A stretch of DNA of 64,000 bases, taken from NCBI GenBank assembly GCA_009760855.2, contig WPIO01000114.1, positions 949,001 to 1,013,000 of the forward strand. The letters are read 5' to 3'. Positions 32,085-45,466 of the stretch are shown here, one piece after another. Source of the stretch: Cristatella mucedo. Its lineage: Eukaryota; Bryozoa; Phylactolaemata; Cristatellidae. How positions within the stretch are numbered: the first letter of the stretch is position 1; each line of letters opens with the position of its first letter. The position numbers were made by a program, and so were the translations under genes. A model generated the notes under the pieces. The model made no database searches and was not told where the DNA came from. It was given only the letters and a program-made list of their open reading frames with translations.

Positions 32085-32480
32085 AGCTGCCTACTTTCGG
32101 ATCTTGCCAAACTAAAGCCTACGTAGACAGAAATATCCACCCAAGACTGTAGTAGCATGCGTGATAACCCATCTTGGATTTTATGTCACTGTGTTCCAGT
32201 CTCCAGAGGAAAGTGTGAGGACAGGCGCTTAAAATAGTGCAAACATTTGCAGCTCTAATGCCGAATGTCGTGAAATTCTTGGTTGCCACGTTTCAACACC
32301 TCTCACCCACCTGCATTATCTCCCCGACAAGTAGTTCAACGTTCTAACGATTTTTCAAAACCTTGTGTGCTTTATGATCCTACTTCAGCCAATATGTCAA
32401 AAGTACTTCACAGTCAGATGAGACATGTAACCACCTTTTTTGCCGAAGTCTGTCAGCTGACCTTCTGAATAGACCTTAAA
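32085..32480 (+). mobile_element. L2-A remnant, C-terminal region
   Basis: Weak collinear match: CTGCCTACTTTCGG...CATCTTGGATTTTATG to GTTGCCACGTTTCAACACC...CTGCATTATCTCC. No 3' end. Confidence 0.5.
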
Positions 32481-33667
32481 TCCTATCGAGATCGTACATT
32501 CAGGTAGAGCCTTTCCGAATGGGGGCCGGAGCTACTCAGCATTGCTAATGCTGCTGAATGGAAACCTTTAGTAAGGGACCGTGATTGCAGCAGATTGCAC
32601 GCAAAGCTCGCCGGTATAGATGCACTATATGTACATCATGCATTGTAGCTACATGTTCTGCTTCGTAGCATCGAATGCCTAATAATTAATAATTAAATGA
32701 TTAGTCTGATTGGTAATTGATTAGTCTGTGAACTTTTGCCTGACTACGTTAAAATATAGCCTAGTGTCTATATAATGTCTTGAGATTCAATATATAGAGA
32801 ACCGACTAGGAACTCTGAAATCCGGATTTAAATAAGTGTGCTACTATCTCATGGCATCTTTTAATCCCGCCGCGACAGCCATGGTACTTTGAGATTGGTG
32901 TTGGTGGATTGAATTTTTCGCAAATGAGTGTGAATGTTTTGTGGATCCATTCTTGCCTTCCAGTACAGCGAATTCAGGTATTCGTGCATTAATTTGGGTG
33001 TCTTAGGAACTTCAATGTAAAAGTTTCAAAGTTTAGGAATTTACAAAAGTTAATTGTTTAATATTGACGCACTACGTTTTCAAATAGATTCTGACTCATC
33101 GGCTGATTTTAGGGATTCAATTGGCTCACTTTTACGGTCTTAAAGCAAAAAATTGTGCTCTTACTCTCGTGACCTCTCAAATCTCTCGTGCAATCCAGAA
33201 AGCTCTCGCTCCAAGAAAGCGTAACTTCAATTTTTCTTGGCGAATGGCTCCTTCTTTCATTTACAGTGATTTTGGAGCTGATATCTCTCTAAAAAACAAC
33301 TATTGTACATGTGCTCTGTTTACTATTTTAGTTCTAGTGCCTTGTTGTAATTTAAAAGATTTTCAATATAAACAGTCACACAAATAACGCACCGACACGA
33401 ACCAGTATTTCTTGGGAAATTATAGTGTATTATTCATCATGCTCTTAGCTCAACCGCCGACGTCAATACCCAAATACCCAGCGAAACTGCTGACGACCGC
33501 ACAGCTTCGTGTTCATATTAAGTTTTGACCTCCCCTCACCTGCTTGCCAGAAGCAGTTGTTCTCACGCATGCCGACTGCATCCAGGCCTCAAATCTCCGT
33601 GATATGCAGATCGAATGCTTTTCCGTGAAAGTTTTATTATTAGTATTGTTAAAGTTTTTCCCAGAGC
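32481..33667. other. Unassigned interval
   Basis: An open frame at 33121-33387 (plus, 88 codons; SRAIQKALAPRKRNFNFSWR in its middle, a hydrophobic patch FTILVLVPCC near the end) has no family I recognise. No repeats seen. Confidence 0.35.
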
Positions 33668-33792
33668 TTAAGGTGATCGCCCCGACCAAGGTCTTGCCGA
33701 GTCGTGGGCTCAAGCCCCGTGGCAAATGTGAAGCAACTGAATAAAGACTATGTACTCTTAGGGTGCTAAGCAAATGAATTATATTGTATGTT
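33668..33792 (+). mobile_element. SINE-B, decayed
   Basis: AAGGTGATCGCCCCGACCAAGG, then B-box-like GGGCTCAAGCCCCG (33708-33721) and a weakened L2-A-type hairpin ending CTTAGGGTGCTAAGC with an AT-rich tail. Confidence 0.7.
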
Positions 33793-33939
33793 AAATGGGG
33801 CAACGTAACAGCACCAATAAAATAGCCAACAGCGGGTGAAAGCGAAAAGTACGACACGTCAAAGACTTCAAGGCATAAAACTGTCAGGCTACTTTCAGCT
33901 GCTCGGAGGAGGCAGGCTAACGCATGGCTTTCGGCGCTC

Positions 33940-34990
33940 AGTCAGTCACGTGTGGACCGCGAGCTTTTTGGCAGCACTGGGGCATCAGCGGTGCCCCCGC
34001 CCCCCCCCCGCTCAAGCTTAGACTTTAGCTCTGCGTACACACACCTAGAGCCTCCTTTCTCTACCACAAAAGTTTCATGAACCTTGGCCCAGGATGCGGG
34101 CGGTGTCGCCCTATTGTCGGTCGTCGCTGCAGCACGAATTCCTGCAGCCATAATCTTATGGATAGCTGCCGACTTCGTCGCTTTAGCCGTCTCTCAGGCT
34201 GCTGCCGTCTCAATTGACGCATTGACCATCTCGCTAGATAATGCCATCGTGTCGAGAACCCCCTTCGAATTGACGGCGGCTTTGTTGTCATCGGCCGTTG
34301 ACGTCACGGCAGAGGTTTTCGCCTCGGAAACCAATGCGTTACTGCCGGTTGCAGCTTTGCTGCCGGTTGCAGTGTTCTCCCTATCGGTCGCCGCCTTCTC
34401 ACTGCTTGTTGCCTCAGCCTGACGAACCGAAGCCCCCACCCTAGTCGCTCCGTCACCGCTTGCTGCTGCCGCATCTCCAGACCGCCTCTGTCTGACCAGG
34501 TTGGACCTACAATAGCGCTTAAGCTGCTCTCTGCCGAACGGGCTAGCGAACGCCCTGTCAAGGGCCTTGCCGCCGCCTCACCGAGTGCTCCCACCGTCTC
34601 GCCTTTGGTCGTCGCGGCCTGGAAAACTGCAGCAGCCAGTTGCTTCGATGTCTTTTTTTAATATAGCTGCCACTTCCTAGCACCCGGCTATCTGTCAGAC
34701 CAGCTTTTATTCACCCAGCGCTCACTAGCAGGCTTTACCGGCTGGGCGAGCCAGCACTGCTACCAAAGCCTCGAGGAGCGAAACGTAGTCGTCCTCGATG
34801 ACCTTCGGCATATAAGACTACACATGGAAGACGCTTCCTTAAAGGAAGAGAGGCAGATACTTGTGTCAGACTGGAGTCAATTGACAGCATGCAGTTCGAG
34901 CTTCCGCTCCATGTCTAGAGGCAGACGTGTGAAGTCCTATCCGACTTGTACATACTCACGCAACATTGCTGCAGGCCACGATTACTGCCG
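33940..34990 (-). pseudogene. GC-rich decayed coding island, unidentified
   Basis: Minus-strand sequence that keeps protein-like character across stops and frame changes. From upstream: MPKVIEDDYVSLLEALVAVL (34726-34815), then KQLAAAVFQAATTKGETVGA, RAFASPFGREQLKRYCRSN in another frame, an Ala/Ser/Thr-rich stretch (ATSSEKAATDRENTATGSK, 34194-34439), one stop, and WAKVHETFVVEKGGSRCVYA (33942-34151, same frame as the previous piece). At least two frameshifts and two stops. GC content is well above its surroundings. It could be a transposon gag-like gene or a host pseudogene; I do not recognise a domain. The plus-strand frame 34084-34422 is its shadow. Confidence 0.4.
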
Positions 34991-35515
<525 letters not shown>

Positions 35516-35704
35516 TATTGAGTGTTCTATCTAGAACGTTTGTCAATAACAAATTGATTAGAAAAAGTACCACAATATATGGCTGCTGTAGTGTATCCTT
35601 TCTGGTCCATCAGTAATAGAGTTCCATCTCAATCAAGTCATGCTGCATGAAACCATATATTCGTACTCAAAAAAGGCAGCAATCCATTTATCAATCTGAT
35701 GCAG

Positions 35705-36065
35705 CTGCCTTATAATAACAATAAATTTGACATACCAACCTCAGAGAGCTCAATCTATTTCTAGGCACTTGAAATTCACTGCAAATGAAGCGAGATCGAA
35801 TGATTCGTGGTAGCATGCTCAATCGCAGCATTCGTTACATGGTTAGGGTTTACATGCATAGAGTCAGCATACAAATATGATAAGTGAAAGGAGGCACAGT
35901 GTTAGCATGCATAAGCACTTAAAGGATCAATCGCTGGAACCCACTAAATGCTACGATAAATAGAGGCATTTTCAGTTTCTTTTTCATTTCAAGTCATGGG
36001 ATGTCTTGAAGCAAGCTAAAAGTGATTTGCATGCTTTGGAAGCAGCCGAACTAAAGGCGTGGAGC
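35705..36065 (-). mobile_element. L2-A 3' UTR and C-terminus, decayed
   Basis: Minus strand: weakened hairpin (CCTCAGAGAGCTCAATC), 3' UTR with ACATGGTTAGGG and the AACCCACTAAATGCT block, then a coding remnant to about 36065. Confidence 0.8.
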
Positions 36066-37914
36066 TTTAGGGAGCAATGAGGCAGCTCGCAGATCTTATA
36101 CAATCTGCTCTGATAATTAAACTGTCTTTCTAACTCGGTACACTTGAATGAAGCTAAACAAACCTTCACAGCTTCACAGCCCAAGTCGCCGAGGAATTTT
36201 TCTTAAACTTTTTTCTGCAAATAATTTTTCGAGCAGCCGACCAAAACCAGTTTCAGATGTAAAATTTCATGTCGGGATTTTCTAAATTTTTAAGCCAATT
36301 TTTGAATCTTGGGCTGCTAGGGCACGACCAAAAATAAAATAATCAAGGATACATACGGAACAATCTAAAAGCTGATTCACATTGCTAATTTAATCATGTC
36401 TTCTACTATTACAGGGCAGAGAAGCACATTGCATGTCAAAGGGAAACACTTTCACGTTCTGAATATGCTAAAGCAAATCTTTAGCAATTAAATTTTCCTG
36501 CTGAAAAATTCGTTGACATTTTGAAAATTCTCTTTCTAGGCTTTGTTACTGATGTGGCACGAAAGAGCCCGACTGATTAGCTGCCTGATGATTTTCACAA
36601 GTTGGAGTGAGTATGATTCGAGTTAAAATTTAGTAATAACATATTTGTATAGCGCCATCAGGGAGCTGAATCTCTCTCTAGGCACTTTGCAGGTATTGCA
36701 TAGAAAGCATTAATAAATGTTTGGTGGCAACAGTTGCTCAATGTTGCTGCTTCTACAGAGAACAATAGCAGCTGGATTACCTCCTCACCGCATTGAACCA
36801 AAAAGGGCCGAATTTGTTTCACCAGGATGATTCTAGCCTGCTGCATTAGGATAAGCTATACAGAGGTCTTCAAACAGTCCTAACGCTGATTAAGGCCACA
36901 GAATAACTAGACAATAGATTTATATTTCACCACTGCAATAACGGAGTAACTCATGCAGTCTAGGGCTAAGTGAGAAGTATGAAATTCCAGCAACGGTGAA
37001 ACTGTTGAAAAAATATATGTGGAGAGCTATTTTATGGCAACAGTAACTGAGAGCCAATTTGATACTTAATTTAATTGCTAGACAAGATAAATGAGTATGG
37101 ATGGCAATTTGTAATTTCAGATTTCCAGCTTAAAAAGTAAAAGGCGAATAATGATTGCACTCGATTGGACCCAGGTTTGTGGTTCCAGCCGTACATTAGT
37201 CCATTATCTAATTTCCACAGAATGCGGACGCGGATACTGCTGAGGATGTTCTGCCGCTATACAAATGAGACTATAAAAGCAGCTGAACTTAATAATTTAA
37301 TATATTGGCAGTGTTCGTACGCGAAACGTGCCTGGATGATGCTACTCAACAGAAAAGAACGAGACACTCATTCTTCCTAGGCTAACGGCAGTTAAGTGGC
37401 AAGAGTCGCTTAAAGCCGGAGGTTGGCAAATAATTCTAAAAATGATGGATATAGATAATTTTGGATACGTATTTAAAATGTATTTACTTATATTATTCAC
37501 ATAAAGTATATTTTTTTATTTAAATAATACCAGAGAAAGGAATGAGTATCATACAGGCATCTGCAACCCCATTGTGGAGCTTTGAAGGCCGTACGGTGGC
37601 TCTTCTACCTGTACTTTCTTGGTAGTCACGCACTTGAAATGGACTCTCTGGTGGGCATGCGAGATGCTACTTTAAAGACAGCAGTGAGTGAGCGGGCATC
37701 CATCATGTGCGCCCTGAAAATACCGTCTGCTTAGACCGACGAGACGGCCCGGGACTCAGCCAATTCTAAAGCTCGAGCAGTGATCAATTACCCTGCAGGT
37801 GTAGAGCCGCTAGTTAATCAGCGACCGAAATGAGCATAATTACTCCTCAACCAGGCGAGGTAATATACCACCCGTTTTCTCACTTGAATTTGCATAGCTA
37901 TGCCTCTAGCCGAG
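36066..37914. other. Mostly unassigned
   Basis: One tail fragment at 36645-36695 on the minus strand (TATAGCGCCATCAGGGAGC...) belongs to L2-A or SINE-B. The rest, including 37165-37380, shows nothing recognisable. Confidence 0.45.
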
Positions 37915-38260
37915 CTGAAATCCTTAGGACACCATGCGCTTCGTTCCTATGCTCTTCAAATGCCTTTTAGCCACTCACGACTGGCATCACGAGATTCATC
38001 GACTCGGAGACATTTAAAAAGAATCTGAAACCACACATGTTTCTCAAATCAATTTATTAGTATTGAGTTTTAACCTTTGGGTGCTCATGCCTGCTGACAC
38101 TGGGCCTGCTACAGCTAGCTATTTTTCGTACTGACACGGTACGTGTGATCTGTCATATTATGCTCGTTGAGACTGGATGTTCAATCTTTGGATTTAACCA
38201 TGCTTCATTTACTGCATACATAAACTGCATATGCAGAGATTCAACTTATTTGAGCAATCT
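37915..38260 (+). mobile_element. L2-A remnant (C-terminus and 3' UTR)
   Basis: Degenerate match from GAAATCCTTAGGACACCATG through the ACATTTAAAAAGAAT block to GTGCTCATGCCTGCTGACAC. Confidence 0.65.
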
Positions 38261-38319
38261 ACGCAAAAAATATTATTATCTCTCGTTAGTATAACTTTTA
38301 TGATGATGTATACTGAGCA

Positions 38320-38970
38320 ATACGTGAGCAATCAGGCGATTACAGCTAGTGCATGACTCCGCAGCAAGGCTTGTCTGTCGTGAGCATTGCAGTTGCCACA
38401 TCACACCACTTCTCACCGACCCGCACTGTCTACCAGTCAAGAAACGGTTCGATTTCAAGGTTTTTTGCTCACTTTTAGGTCCCTTCATTCTTTGGCTCCA
38501 GCATATCTCTCAGCTCTACTCCCCCACCTGGCGAATAATTCTTCCACCCGCTTTTCGGAATCCAACAGTTTACCAATACCTCGTACAAACCACAAATCCT
38601 TTGGAAACCGTGCATTTAGTTCGTATGGTCTCAAAGCCTGGAACTCCCTCCCGACTTGCGTCAGAACATCCCCTGACCTGACCACATTTAAAAAGAATTT
38701 AAAAACTCACCTATTTAAGACAGCATTTAGTGGGTCCCTGCGATTCGCCCTTTATGTGCTTATGCGTGCTGACAATGTGCATGCTGCCACTGACCATATT
38801 TGCATGCTGACCCTGTGCATGTCACTCCTAATCATGTTATTCATGTTGCTTATGCAGCATGATATTACTCACTATTCAATTGCATTTCCCTTTGCTGCAA
38901 ATGTAAAGCACCTAGAAAGAGATTGAGTTCTCTGAGGGCGATTTTTCAACTGCACTATTATTATTACTAG
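38320..38970 (+). mobile_element. L2-A LINE 3' end, well conserved
   Basis: From AGCAATCAGGCGATTACAGC through the C-terminal domain (open as 38387-38926 after one frame change; PKAWNSLP-like LKAWNSLPTCVRTSPDL) and 3' UTR to the hairpin at 38905-38943 and (ATT)n near 38957. Confidence 0.9.
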
Positions 38971-40130
38971 ATCGCAATGGTAATGTGTTTATAAGAATGA
39001 GATTTGCTTCTTTGATGGCGATACAAAAATTCATAGTTACAAGTGTCCCTAATCTAAAATCAGTGAAAGAAAAGTAGCTTAAGCTAAAGCTTATGAACGT
39101 TGTATACTATTGTATTGTATTAAACCTAAAACTAGATTCTCATCTCAATTTTTCCTACAGAAATAGTGATAGAACACTAATGTTTGAGAAGTCATGGTTC
39201 CTAAGCAGATGGAAGAAGAAGTGAGTATCTCCTTAAGATATGCGAATAATGAAAACTAGGGGGTGCTTCAGTAGGCAAGGTCACTCGTTTTCCTTCGGTG
39301 TAAGATAAATTGCTGAAACGCGGCAGCAGTCCTTCAAATCTCTTGTAATAGGTCCTTCATTGAGCGAGCTGCCAATGGTAGTGATAATTATTTGAAACCA
39401 AAGTACTTAGTCATATTTTTCAGATAGATTTTCGTAATCCTGTTTTCATTCTCTGCTCTATGAAACAGACTTTCCTCGTACTGAGTTATATAGTCTCTCC
39501 CTTCTACCACCTGATTATACTAGCTAATGTCCTATTTGGCACCTTACCTGATCCCGTTTCACGTGTGACTTATTCGTGTGACTCTGCCTATTGCATTTCT
39601 AGCAGATTATCCTTTGTAATTCTATACTTCCAAGTTATATTAATGATAAACTTTTGCACACTGCCAACGTAAATTAAACAGTCTTTCTTGTTTTTTATTT
39701 CTGGCTCATCCTTGGGGTAGCCTCCTTATCCGTTCAAATTATGCAGAATTACTGAATGACCTCGCTTCTCCGATTAAGTAGACTATACGCCTCCTACTAG
39801 ATTTACTTTTTGGTACTGGACGCATTAAACCCGAACGAATTACCTAACATAAGCCTGCATAAAACGCGGATAAGGACTTACTGGGTATCGTCTATCAGGT
39901 TGTTCATGTTGTACGAATCTGCGCTGGATTAATAAAAGTCCAGTTTCACTGACAAATAGAGAAATCGCAAATTCTGACTAAAAAATTGTTTGCATTGTTC
40001 ATCAGTCATTTTAATAAAATGCTAACAGGTTGGCAGATTAATTAATTATCCTTGAGGTGATTTAGCCTCTCTTTATACAGTACCGTTGTCGGAACGACTT
40101 TCGATCAAAGATTTGGTCCGTAAACAAATA
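38971..40130. other. Unassigned interval
   Basis: The plus frame 39460-39672 is hydrophobic (VLSYIVSPFYHLIILANVLF) but has no homologue I recognise. No repeats seen. Confidence 0.4.
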
Positions 40131-40303
40131 TTAGCTGATTTAAAAGCCTCTTTTTATAGCGACAGAAGAGCCTTTACGGCTATCACCACCGCTTTCAGCG
40201 GCGATAAACAGTCACCTACCGCAGAATGCAAACCCACGGCCTTGGAAGCAAGGTTGCGAAAAGCAGCCGCAATCCCCACCGTGCCATCACGGCTCACCAC
40301 TTC
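40131..40303 (-). mobile_element. SINE-A
   Basis: Minus-strand SINE-A: starts with TTAGCTGATTTAAAAGCCTC, then GCCTTTACGGCTATCACCAC and a mutated B box, ending at the 5' terminus GTGCCATCACGGCTCAC. Confidence 0.85.
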
Positions 40304-41010
40304 GCAAGGTCAATAATTTCCTAGATCACTCACAGTAGCTATCTTTCTTCACTTAATTGTTCAGATTATAATTAGTAACAAATAACGGCTTCTTGAGGGT
40401 CATATCCAACTCTATGGAGATGGCTAGCCCTCTAAACCTTACATAGGGTTGATGTTGTGAAATTCATACATTTGCCGGTTGTGCCAACTCATAGTTTTTC
40501 TAATTTGCCTTCAAATTCAGAATCTTCCTTACTTCATTAAAAATGATATTTACTGATGAGTCATGGACTACAAACTAGTCCCGGAAAAGATAAACGATTT
40601 CAGCAAAGTCTCTTTACTCCATCTACTACTAAAGAAACTCAACGAGTTTTTAGGGAGTTGAAAACTCTTTTGTCATAATGTTATACCAATTGGGTAAGTG
40701 CTGTGTCAGGTATAATAGTGAATCAGTGTGTAGTTTTCTATTTTGGCTGCTTAAGAACGAACTTCTTGGGAATGCTTATCGAGCTAAAGAATCTCATCTA
40801 ATTCTATTTGATCCTTAAAATTATTTGCGGCTAATCATCACAAAGTCAGTCTTACGTTACTGATGTCTTGCCCGGATATTACTGGCAGTGGACTATCCTA
40901 GTTTAGGTTCTTTGTTTGTAGGAAATTTTAGTGTATCGATCTCATTTACGGTAGTATTCGTAAAAGGAGAATTTACATCCCGGTGTACCCCAGGGACGAC
41001 TGCCTAGTTT
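40304..41010. other. Unassigned interval
   Basis: No feature recognised. Confidence 0.5.
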
Positions 41011-41150
41011 AATATTAGCTGATTTAACAACCTCATTTGCATAGCGGCAGACCAGCCTAACTGACTAATACAACCACCTGCAGCTGGCAATTGAAGATTG
41101 CCCACTGCAAGATTCGAAACCAAGACTTCAGTGGTGAGAAGCGGGAGCCT
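41011..41150 (-). mobile_element. SINE-A, decayed
   Basis: ATATTAGCTGATTTAACAAC opens the 3' end; the middle is eroded and a B-box remnant GATTCGAAACCA lies at about 41108-41119. Confidence 0.6.
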
Positions 41151-41982
41151 TACCTCATGGGCTATCAAGGACTACTTCCACAGCTAGCCACAATTTCTGA
41201 TCCGTATATAAGATTAGGTACTGTTTTCTACTGTGGTTTGCAATTTTTTTTAACTAGCTACATGATCCTGTCTGATTACTCTGAGAGTCTCTTATTTGTC
41301 CTAAAAGTAACAATTTCCGCAAAACCATCGCTTCTTAAATGCCTGCATAGTCCGCCATGCTAGTAGAAAAACAACTATGAAAATTTAGTCACTCAATTTC
41401 AATCCCTTCATTCCTTTGCTTAGAACTACCAATTACTAACTCCGTAAAAGCAGTCCATTCTTTTTATGTGCAAACTGAAGCTAGTCTGATCTAAAATCAG
41501 TTAATTCGCTTCTTTTTTTATGATGCGGTGAGTGTGCAGAGCTAGGGACAACGAGAGATAGAGGGAGTTTAGTTTAATTAAAGGCAACACGTGCATATCT
41601 TTCTGTAATAGATTCAAAATGAAAAGTAATCAAGGGCAGTGAATTTTCGCCAAATTCATTAGTGCTGCAGGCTACAGCTGATCATATTGAAAATTAAAGC
41701 AGCATTTTCAATAAAAAGCCACTTAGTGCCATCTTAAATAGAAAACTCCAAGTTAATGATAACCACTCACCAGTCAAGGTCCAACCGGCCTGAGGTGGTA
41801 TGCCCACTTGATGCTCACCCAGCATTTTAGAATGCAAAGTTCAACATACCGACTTCAGTGCGACTTTCTCTAAGAGTATAATGCTTTTTCGATTCCTAAA
41901 GGTTGAAGTCCGTTGTACAAGCATAAATCAAATGGAAACAGCTACGCAATAGAGCGATTGCTTAGGAGAGAGTTGGAGGGAA

Positions 41983-41983
<1 letters not shown>
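41151..41983. other. Unassigned interval
   Basis: Small frame 41091-41363 has no known motif; nothing else seen. Confidence 0.45.
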
Positions 41984-42043
<60 letters not shown>

Positions 42044-42044
42044 A

Positions 42045-42108
<64 letters not shown>

Positions 42109-42150
42109 GAGAGAGAGAGAGAGAAAGAGAGCGAGAGAGAGAGAGAGAGC
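41984..42150. repeat. (AG)n microsatellite, about 165 bp, interrupted
   Basis: AG run with a few GAAG, GGGA, GTGAG and GCGAG interruptions. Confidence 0.95.
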
Positions 42151-43899
42151 CGTAGTTGGGACGCTGAAATATTTAGCAGGCAAGAGGCAGACGAAGGAAA
42201 GGGATATACCGAAAGCCAAATTTGAGAAAATTAAGTAGCTTATATCAGCAACGATGTAAATAAAGAAATATGAATATATATATACACTTACGCATGTATA
42301 GAGAACGAAATTTATTAAAGAGAGAGAGGTCAAATGGTGATATTGAGGAGAGTGGACGAAGTGAGGCACTGATAGATGGCCACAAGTGCGGATCTTCCTT
42401 AGCATGCATATTTGAGATACCCGCCTGGTCCTCAGTAACTATTTCACTGAAATCCTTTGGTTTTATGCATTATCGTACTTAAAATAGCAAATTCTACAGC
42501 TACTCCAGTTATTACTGATCATCGCAACCGACACATTACACTTCCTGTCTTCCTACCATTGCAGTTTTCCGTCAGCAGTATCTAGACTTATAATAAGAAT
42601 AATAGTACACTAGATACAGCTACCTCGGAGAACTCATTCTATTTCCAGGCGTTTTACATTTGCTGATTTCAAGTTTATGTTCCTCACATTTTGCTTCCCC
42701 TATTATATTTGCAACGGTGTACTTAGCTCCACATTGAAAAAAACTCATTGCCTCCATAATAATGCTATTAAATGACTGTGGGAGGCTTCAGAGTGAGACC
42801 AACCGCCCCCAATTGTAAAAGACCACCTTCAGATATCGTGCGCGGAAAGCTCGATGTCGCCGCTGATCGACTCGTGTCAATCAATTTATGCTCTAAACAC
42901 TAAAATCGCGTATCTTTAGGTTTCGTTGCACCGCAAAACATGCTCGTACATGTGCAAAGTATCTGGAATTAGAATATGCTCTTTTAGAGCTTTGCAGCAC
43001 TATTGATATTATCGTACGGCAAGCTTCCTCATTTCATTTCCACGGAGCAGAGTACCTGTAGAGAGTTTTAGCTCTCCTTGGTTTCATTCAGGGCCATCGT
43101 CAATGTTTCTTGAGTATGCGAGCTGAGAGCCAAGCAAAAGCATTAACGACGATATTTCTTTTTTTTTCTGGCGCATCCCAAATCACATTTTGTCTCTCCA
43201 GAAACCAAATGTGTCTATATTGTGTAATCTGATTTTAAGGACATCCTCTAAACGTATGTCTCTGAGGGCGCTTTATCAAGTGCATTATTATTATAACTAT
43301 TATTATTGTCATGTCAATGCCTACTAACTTTCATTGACTGAACTATGTAAAGAAAGCTAGCTCAAATTCTCTGCGAATGCGAATGTGGCAGTGCGCTTTC
43401 TAGTCGAAGTTTAATTGAAAATATATCGCTTTGACTGTGGTTATGTAGTTAAGTCAGTATATACCTTGAACATTGGCCACTGTAAATTCGTTAGCAAACT
43501 TACATTTAAAAATGCAGAATGCGAAAGTTTTATTGACAACTATCAATGGAAGTTTACATTTGCTATAACAATGCTTTTAAATTGGTACGTTATTGCAAGT
43601 GCTGTGGAAGCCCACAGAAGTATAACAGGGGAATATTTCAGTTACGCGAAGTAGGACAGCGGGAAGAAATGTCTGTGCTTAGCTCAAGTACGCGAAGTAT
43701 TAAACCGGGAAAATGTCTGTACTTAGCTTTCTTTTTGACAGTGGGTGATGCAATCAATTTCGAGACAAAATTAGGAAATTATTTTATAATTTGGGATAAT
43801 ATTAACTAAAAGCACTGTCCCTACAGGATTACTGCACGGTTAAATGAAAAGCTAAATACCTGAGTCAGAAATTTGAATGGTATTGATGATAGTAATATT
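42151..43899. other. Sparse region with L2-A tail fragments and a short duplication
   Basis: 42595-42670 (minus) and 43255-43310 (plus) are L2-A terminal hairpin/tail fragments. At 43653-43735 a unit of about 45 bases (ACGCGAAGTA...ATGTCTGTNCTTAGC) is present twice in tandem. Frames 43415-43654 and 43546-43809 cross this duplication and are not recognised. Confidence 0.55.
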
Positions 43900-44430
43900 T
43901 GTGTAGGACTCCCTTATAGAGCTTCATCATTTTCCAGTCACTTTAATTTCATGCTATGATTCATGGTAGCTTTCTCAATATCCAAAAGGATACAATTATT
44001 AATGGTGACATGGTCTAGGGTGCTGCATGCAAATATGGTTACTCGCAGCGTGTACGGTGTCAGCACCAATAAGAAGCGCACAGCGAACGAATCATGCGGA
44101 CTTACTACACGCTGTGATTAATATATGCCCTTTAAGGTTTTTTAAATGTAGTGATATCAGTGGATGTCGTAGCGCAAGTTGGAAGTAATTTTTAGGTTTT
44201 TGGTGGGTACGAACTACAGGCACGGCCTCCAAAGGCTTGTGGTTCGTACGAGGTGCTGATAACTCGATTCAGAAAAGCGCTCGGTTAAACGCTAAGCCTG
44301 CTGGGGTGATGGGTATTCTGGAGCCACCGAATGAATAGACCTAAAAGTTAGTGAAAGAACCTTGAAGTTGATACAGTGCTTGACTTGGAGACTGCACGGG
44401 TCTGCGAGAACTGATTTGATGTACCAACTG
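43900..44430 (-). mobile_element. L2-A 3' end, decayed
   Basis: Minus strand: 3' UTR (CATGCAAATATGGTTACTCG, GTGTCAGCACC) and C-terminal coding remnant to GTTGATACAGTGCTTGACT. Confidence 0.75.
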
Positions 44431-44632
44431 CGTACATTACCGTAAATTAATAAAAATGAAATACGAACTCATATATAGGATATAAAAAAATGAAGCTTGT
44501 GTACACAGTACCCTAAGAAAACAAAATATGTAAAGATGCTTTCTAAATGTATAAAGCGAGCACTAACTTAGTTTGCTATTCACACGGTGTGCTGTTTAAG
44601 AACCCAAACAGATAAAGACGACTGAATAAATA

Positions 44633-44795
44633 CTAGGCTGATTTAATAGCTTCCTTCGTACAGCAACAGAAGAGCCTTTACGGCTATCAACACCACTTGC
44701 AGCGGCAATATAGAATCGCCCACAGCAGGATTCCAACCAATGACCTCGGGACTGAGGTCGTGAAAAGCAACCGCTTTACCTAGTGTTGTACTGAG
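44633..44795 (-). mobile_element. SINE-A
   Basis: Minus strand: AGGCTGATTTAATAGC, GAGCCTTTACGGCTATCAAC, B-box remnant GGATTCCAACC and ACCTCGGGACTGAGGTCGTG, ending in CTTTACCTAGTGTTGTACTG. Confidence 0.8.
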
Positions 44796-44814
44796 TAAAA
44801 CAATGCAAGGAAAT

Positions 44815-45010
44815 TACAAGTTTTAGGTTCCTTTTGAATGTCATAATATAAGCAGATGACTTAGGGCTAGTCTACGGTGGTTTCAAATCTGTAGGAGCAT
44901 ATTAACTAAAGGTTAGGCAAAGGGATGCGACATTCGTGATTGCCTAAGGAACCAAATTCGGAAGCAAGCATATTCTGGAGAATATCGAAATTTAAATTAT
45001 CAATAGCAAG
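44815..45010 (-). mobile_element. L2-A remnant
   Basis: Decayed minus-strand C-terminal coding region (AAGTTTTAGGTTCCTTTTGA..., GGAGCATATTAACTAAAGG). Confidence 0.6.
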
Positions 45011-45179
45011 CTTAGAATGCACATAGAGGTATAAAAATGGCTCTAGCAACACGAATGGCAGTTGTTTCGACTTTGTAAATTGGAAAAAGAGTGCGGATGT
45101 TTATTATGTGTTGGGAAAAAATTGAAACCTTTTCCAAAGCATCCCGAAGTTATATAAAGGGCGAACATATCCCAGCTGA

Positions 45180-45300
45180 TTTGGCCTGAAAGGTGCTCGC
45201 CCACACCCAAGGTCTGGCCGAGTCTGTTGGCTAGAGCCTCGTGGCATATCTGAAGCGTCCGACTAGAGATTGAGTTATACTAGGACGTTCAAAAATGAAT
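45180..45300 (+). mobile_element. SINE-B, decayed
   Basis: AGGTGCTCGCCCACACCCAA, B-box remnant GGCTAGAGCCTCG and a broken L2-A-type hairpin (GCGTCCGACTAGAGATTGAG). It lies just upstream of the first visible lipase exon, so probably in that gene's preceding intron. Confidence 0.65.
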
Positions 45301-45466
45301 CATATGTATGTGTATATATTAAAACCAAATTCAAATTGTCAAATCGATGCCAATTTCAATCGTTTCCGAGCTGCATTCATTGCCGTAATATAAAATTAAT
45401 TCTGAAGTAAGTGCCAAGTATGGTTCAATCGGCCACGCTTGGAAATGCATCATGTTTCTGTTTTAG

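Noticed and set aside
34084-34422. Plus-strand 112-codon Ala/Val-rich hydrophobic frame resembling a membrane protein
   Set aside because: It is the complement of the Ala/Ser/Thr-rich minus-strand island; composition explains the hydrophobicity.
41962-42405. 147-codon Leu/Ser frame with a transmembrane-like part
   Set aside because: Mostly the (AG)n tract read on the minus strand.
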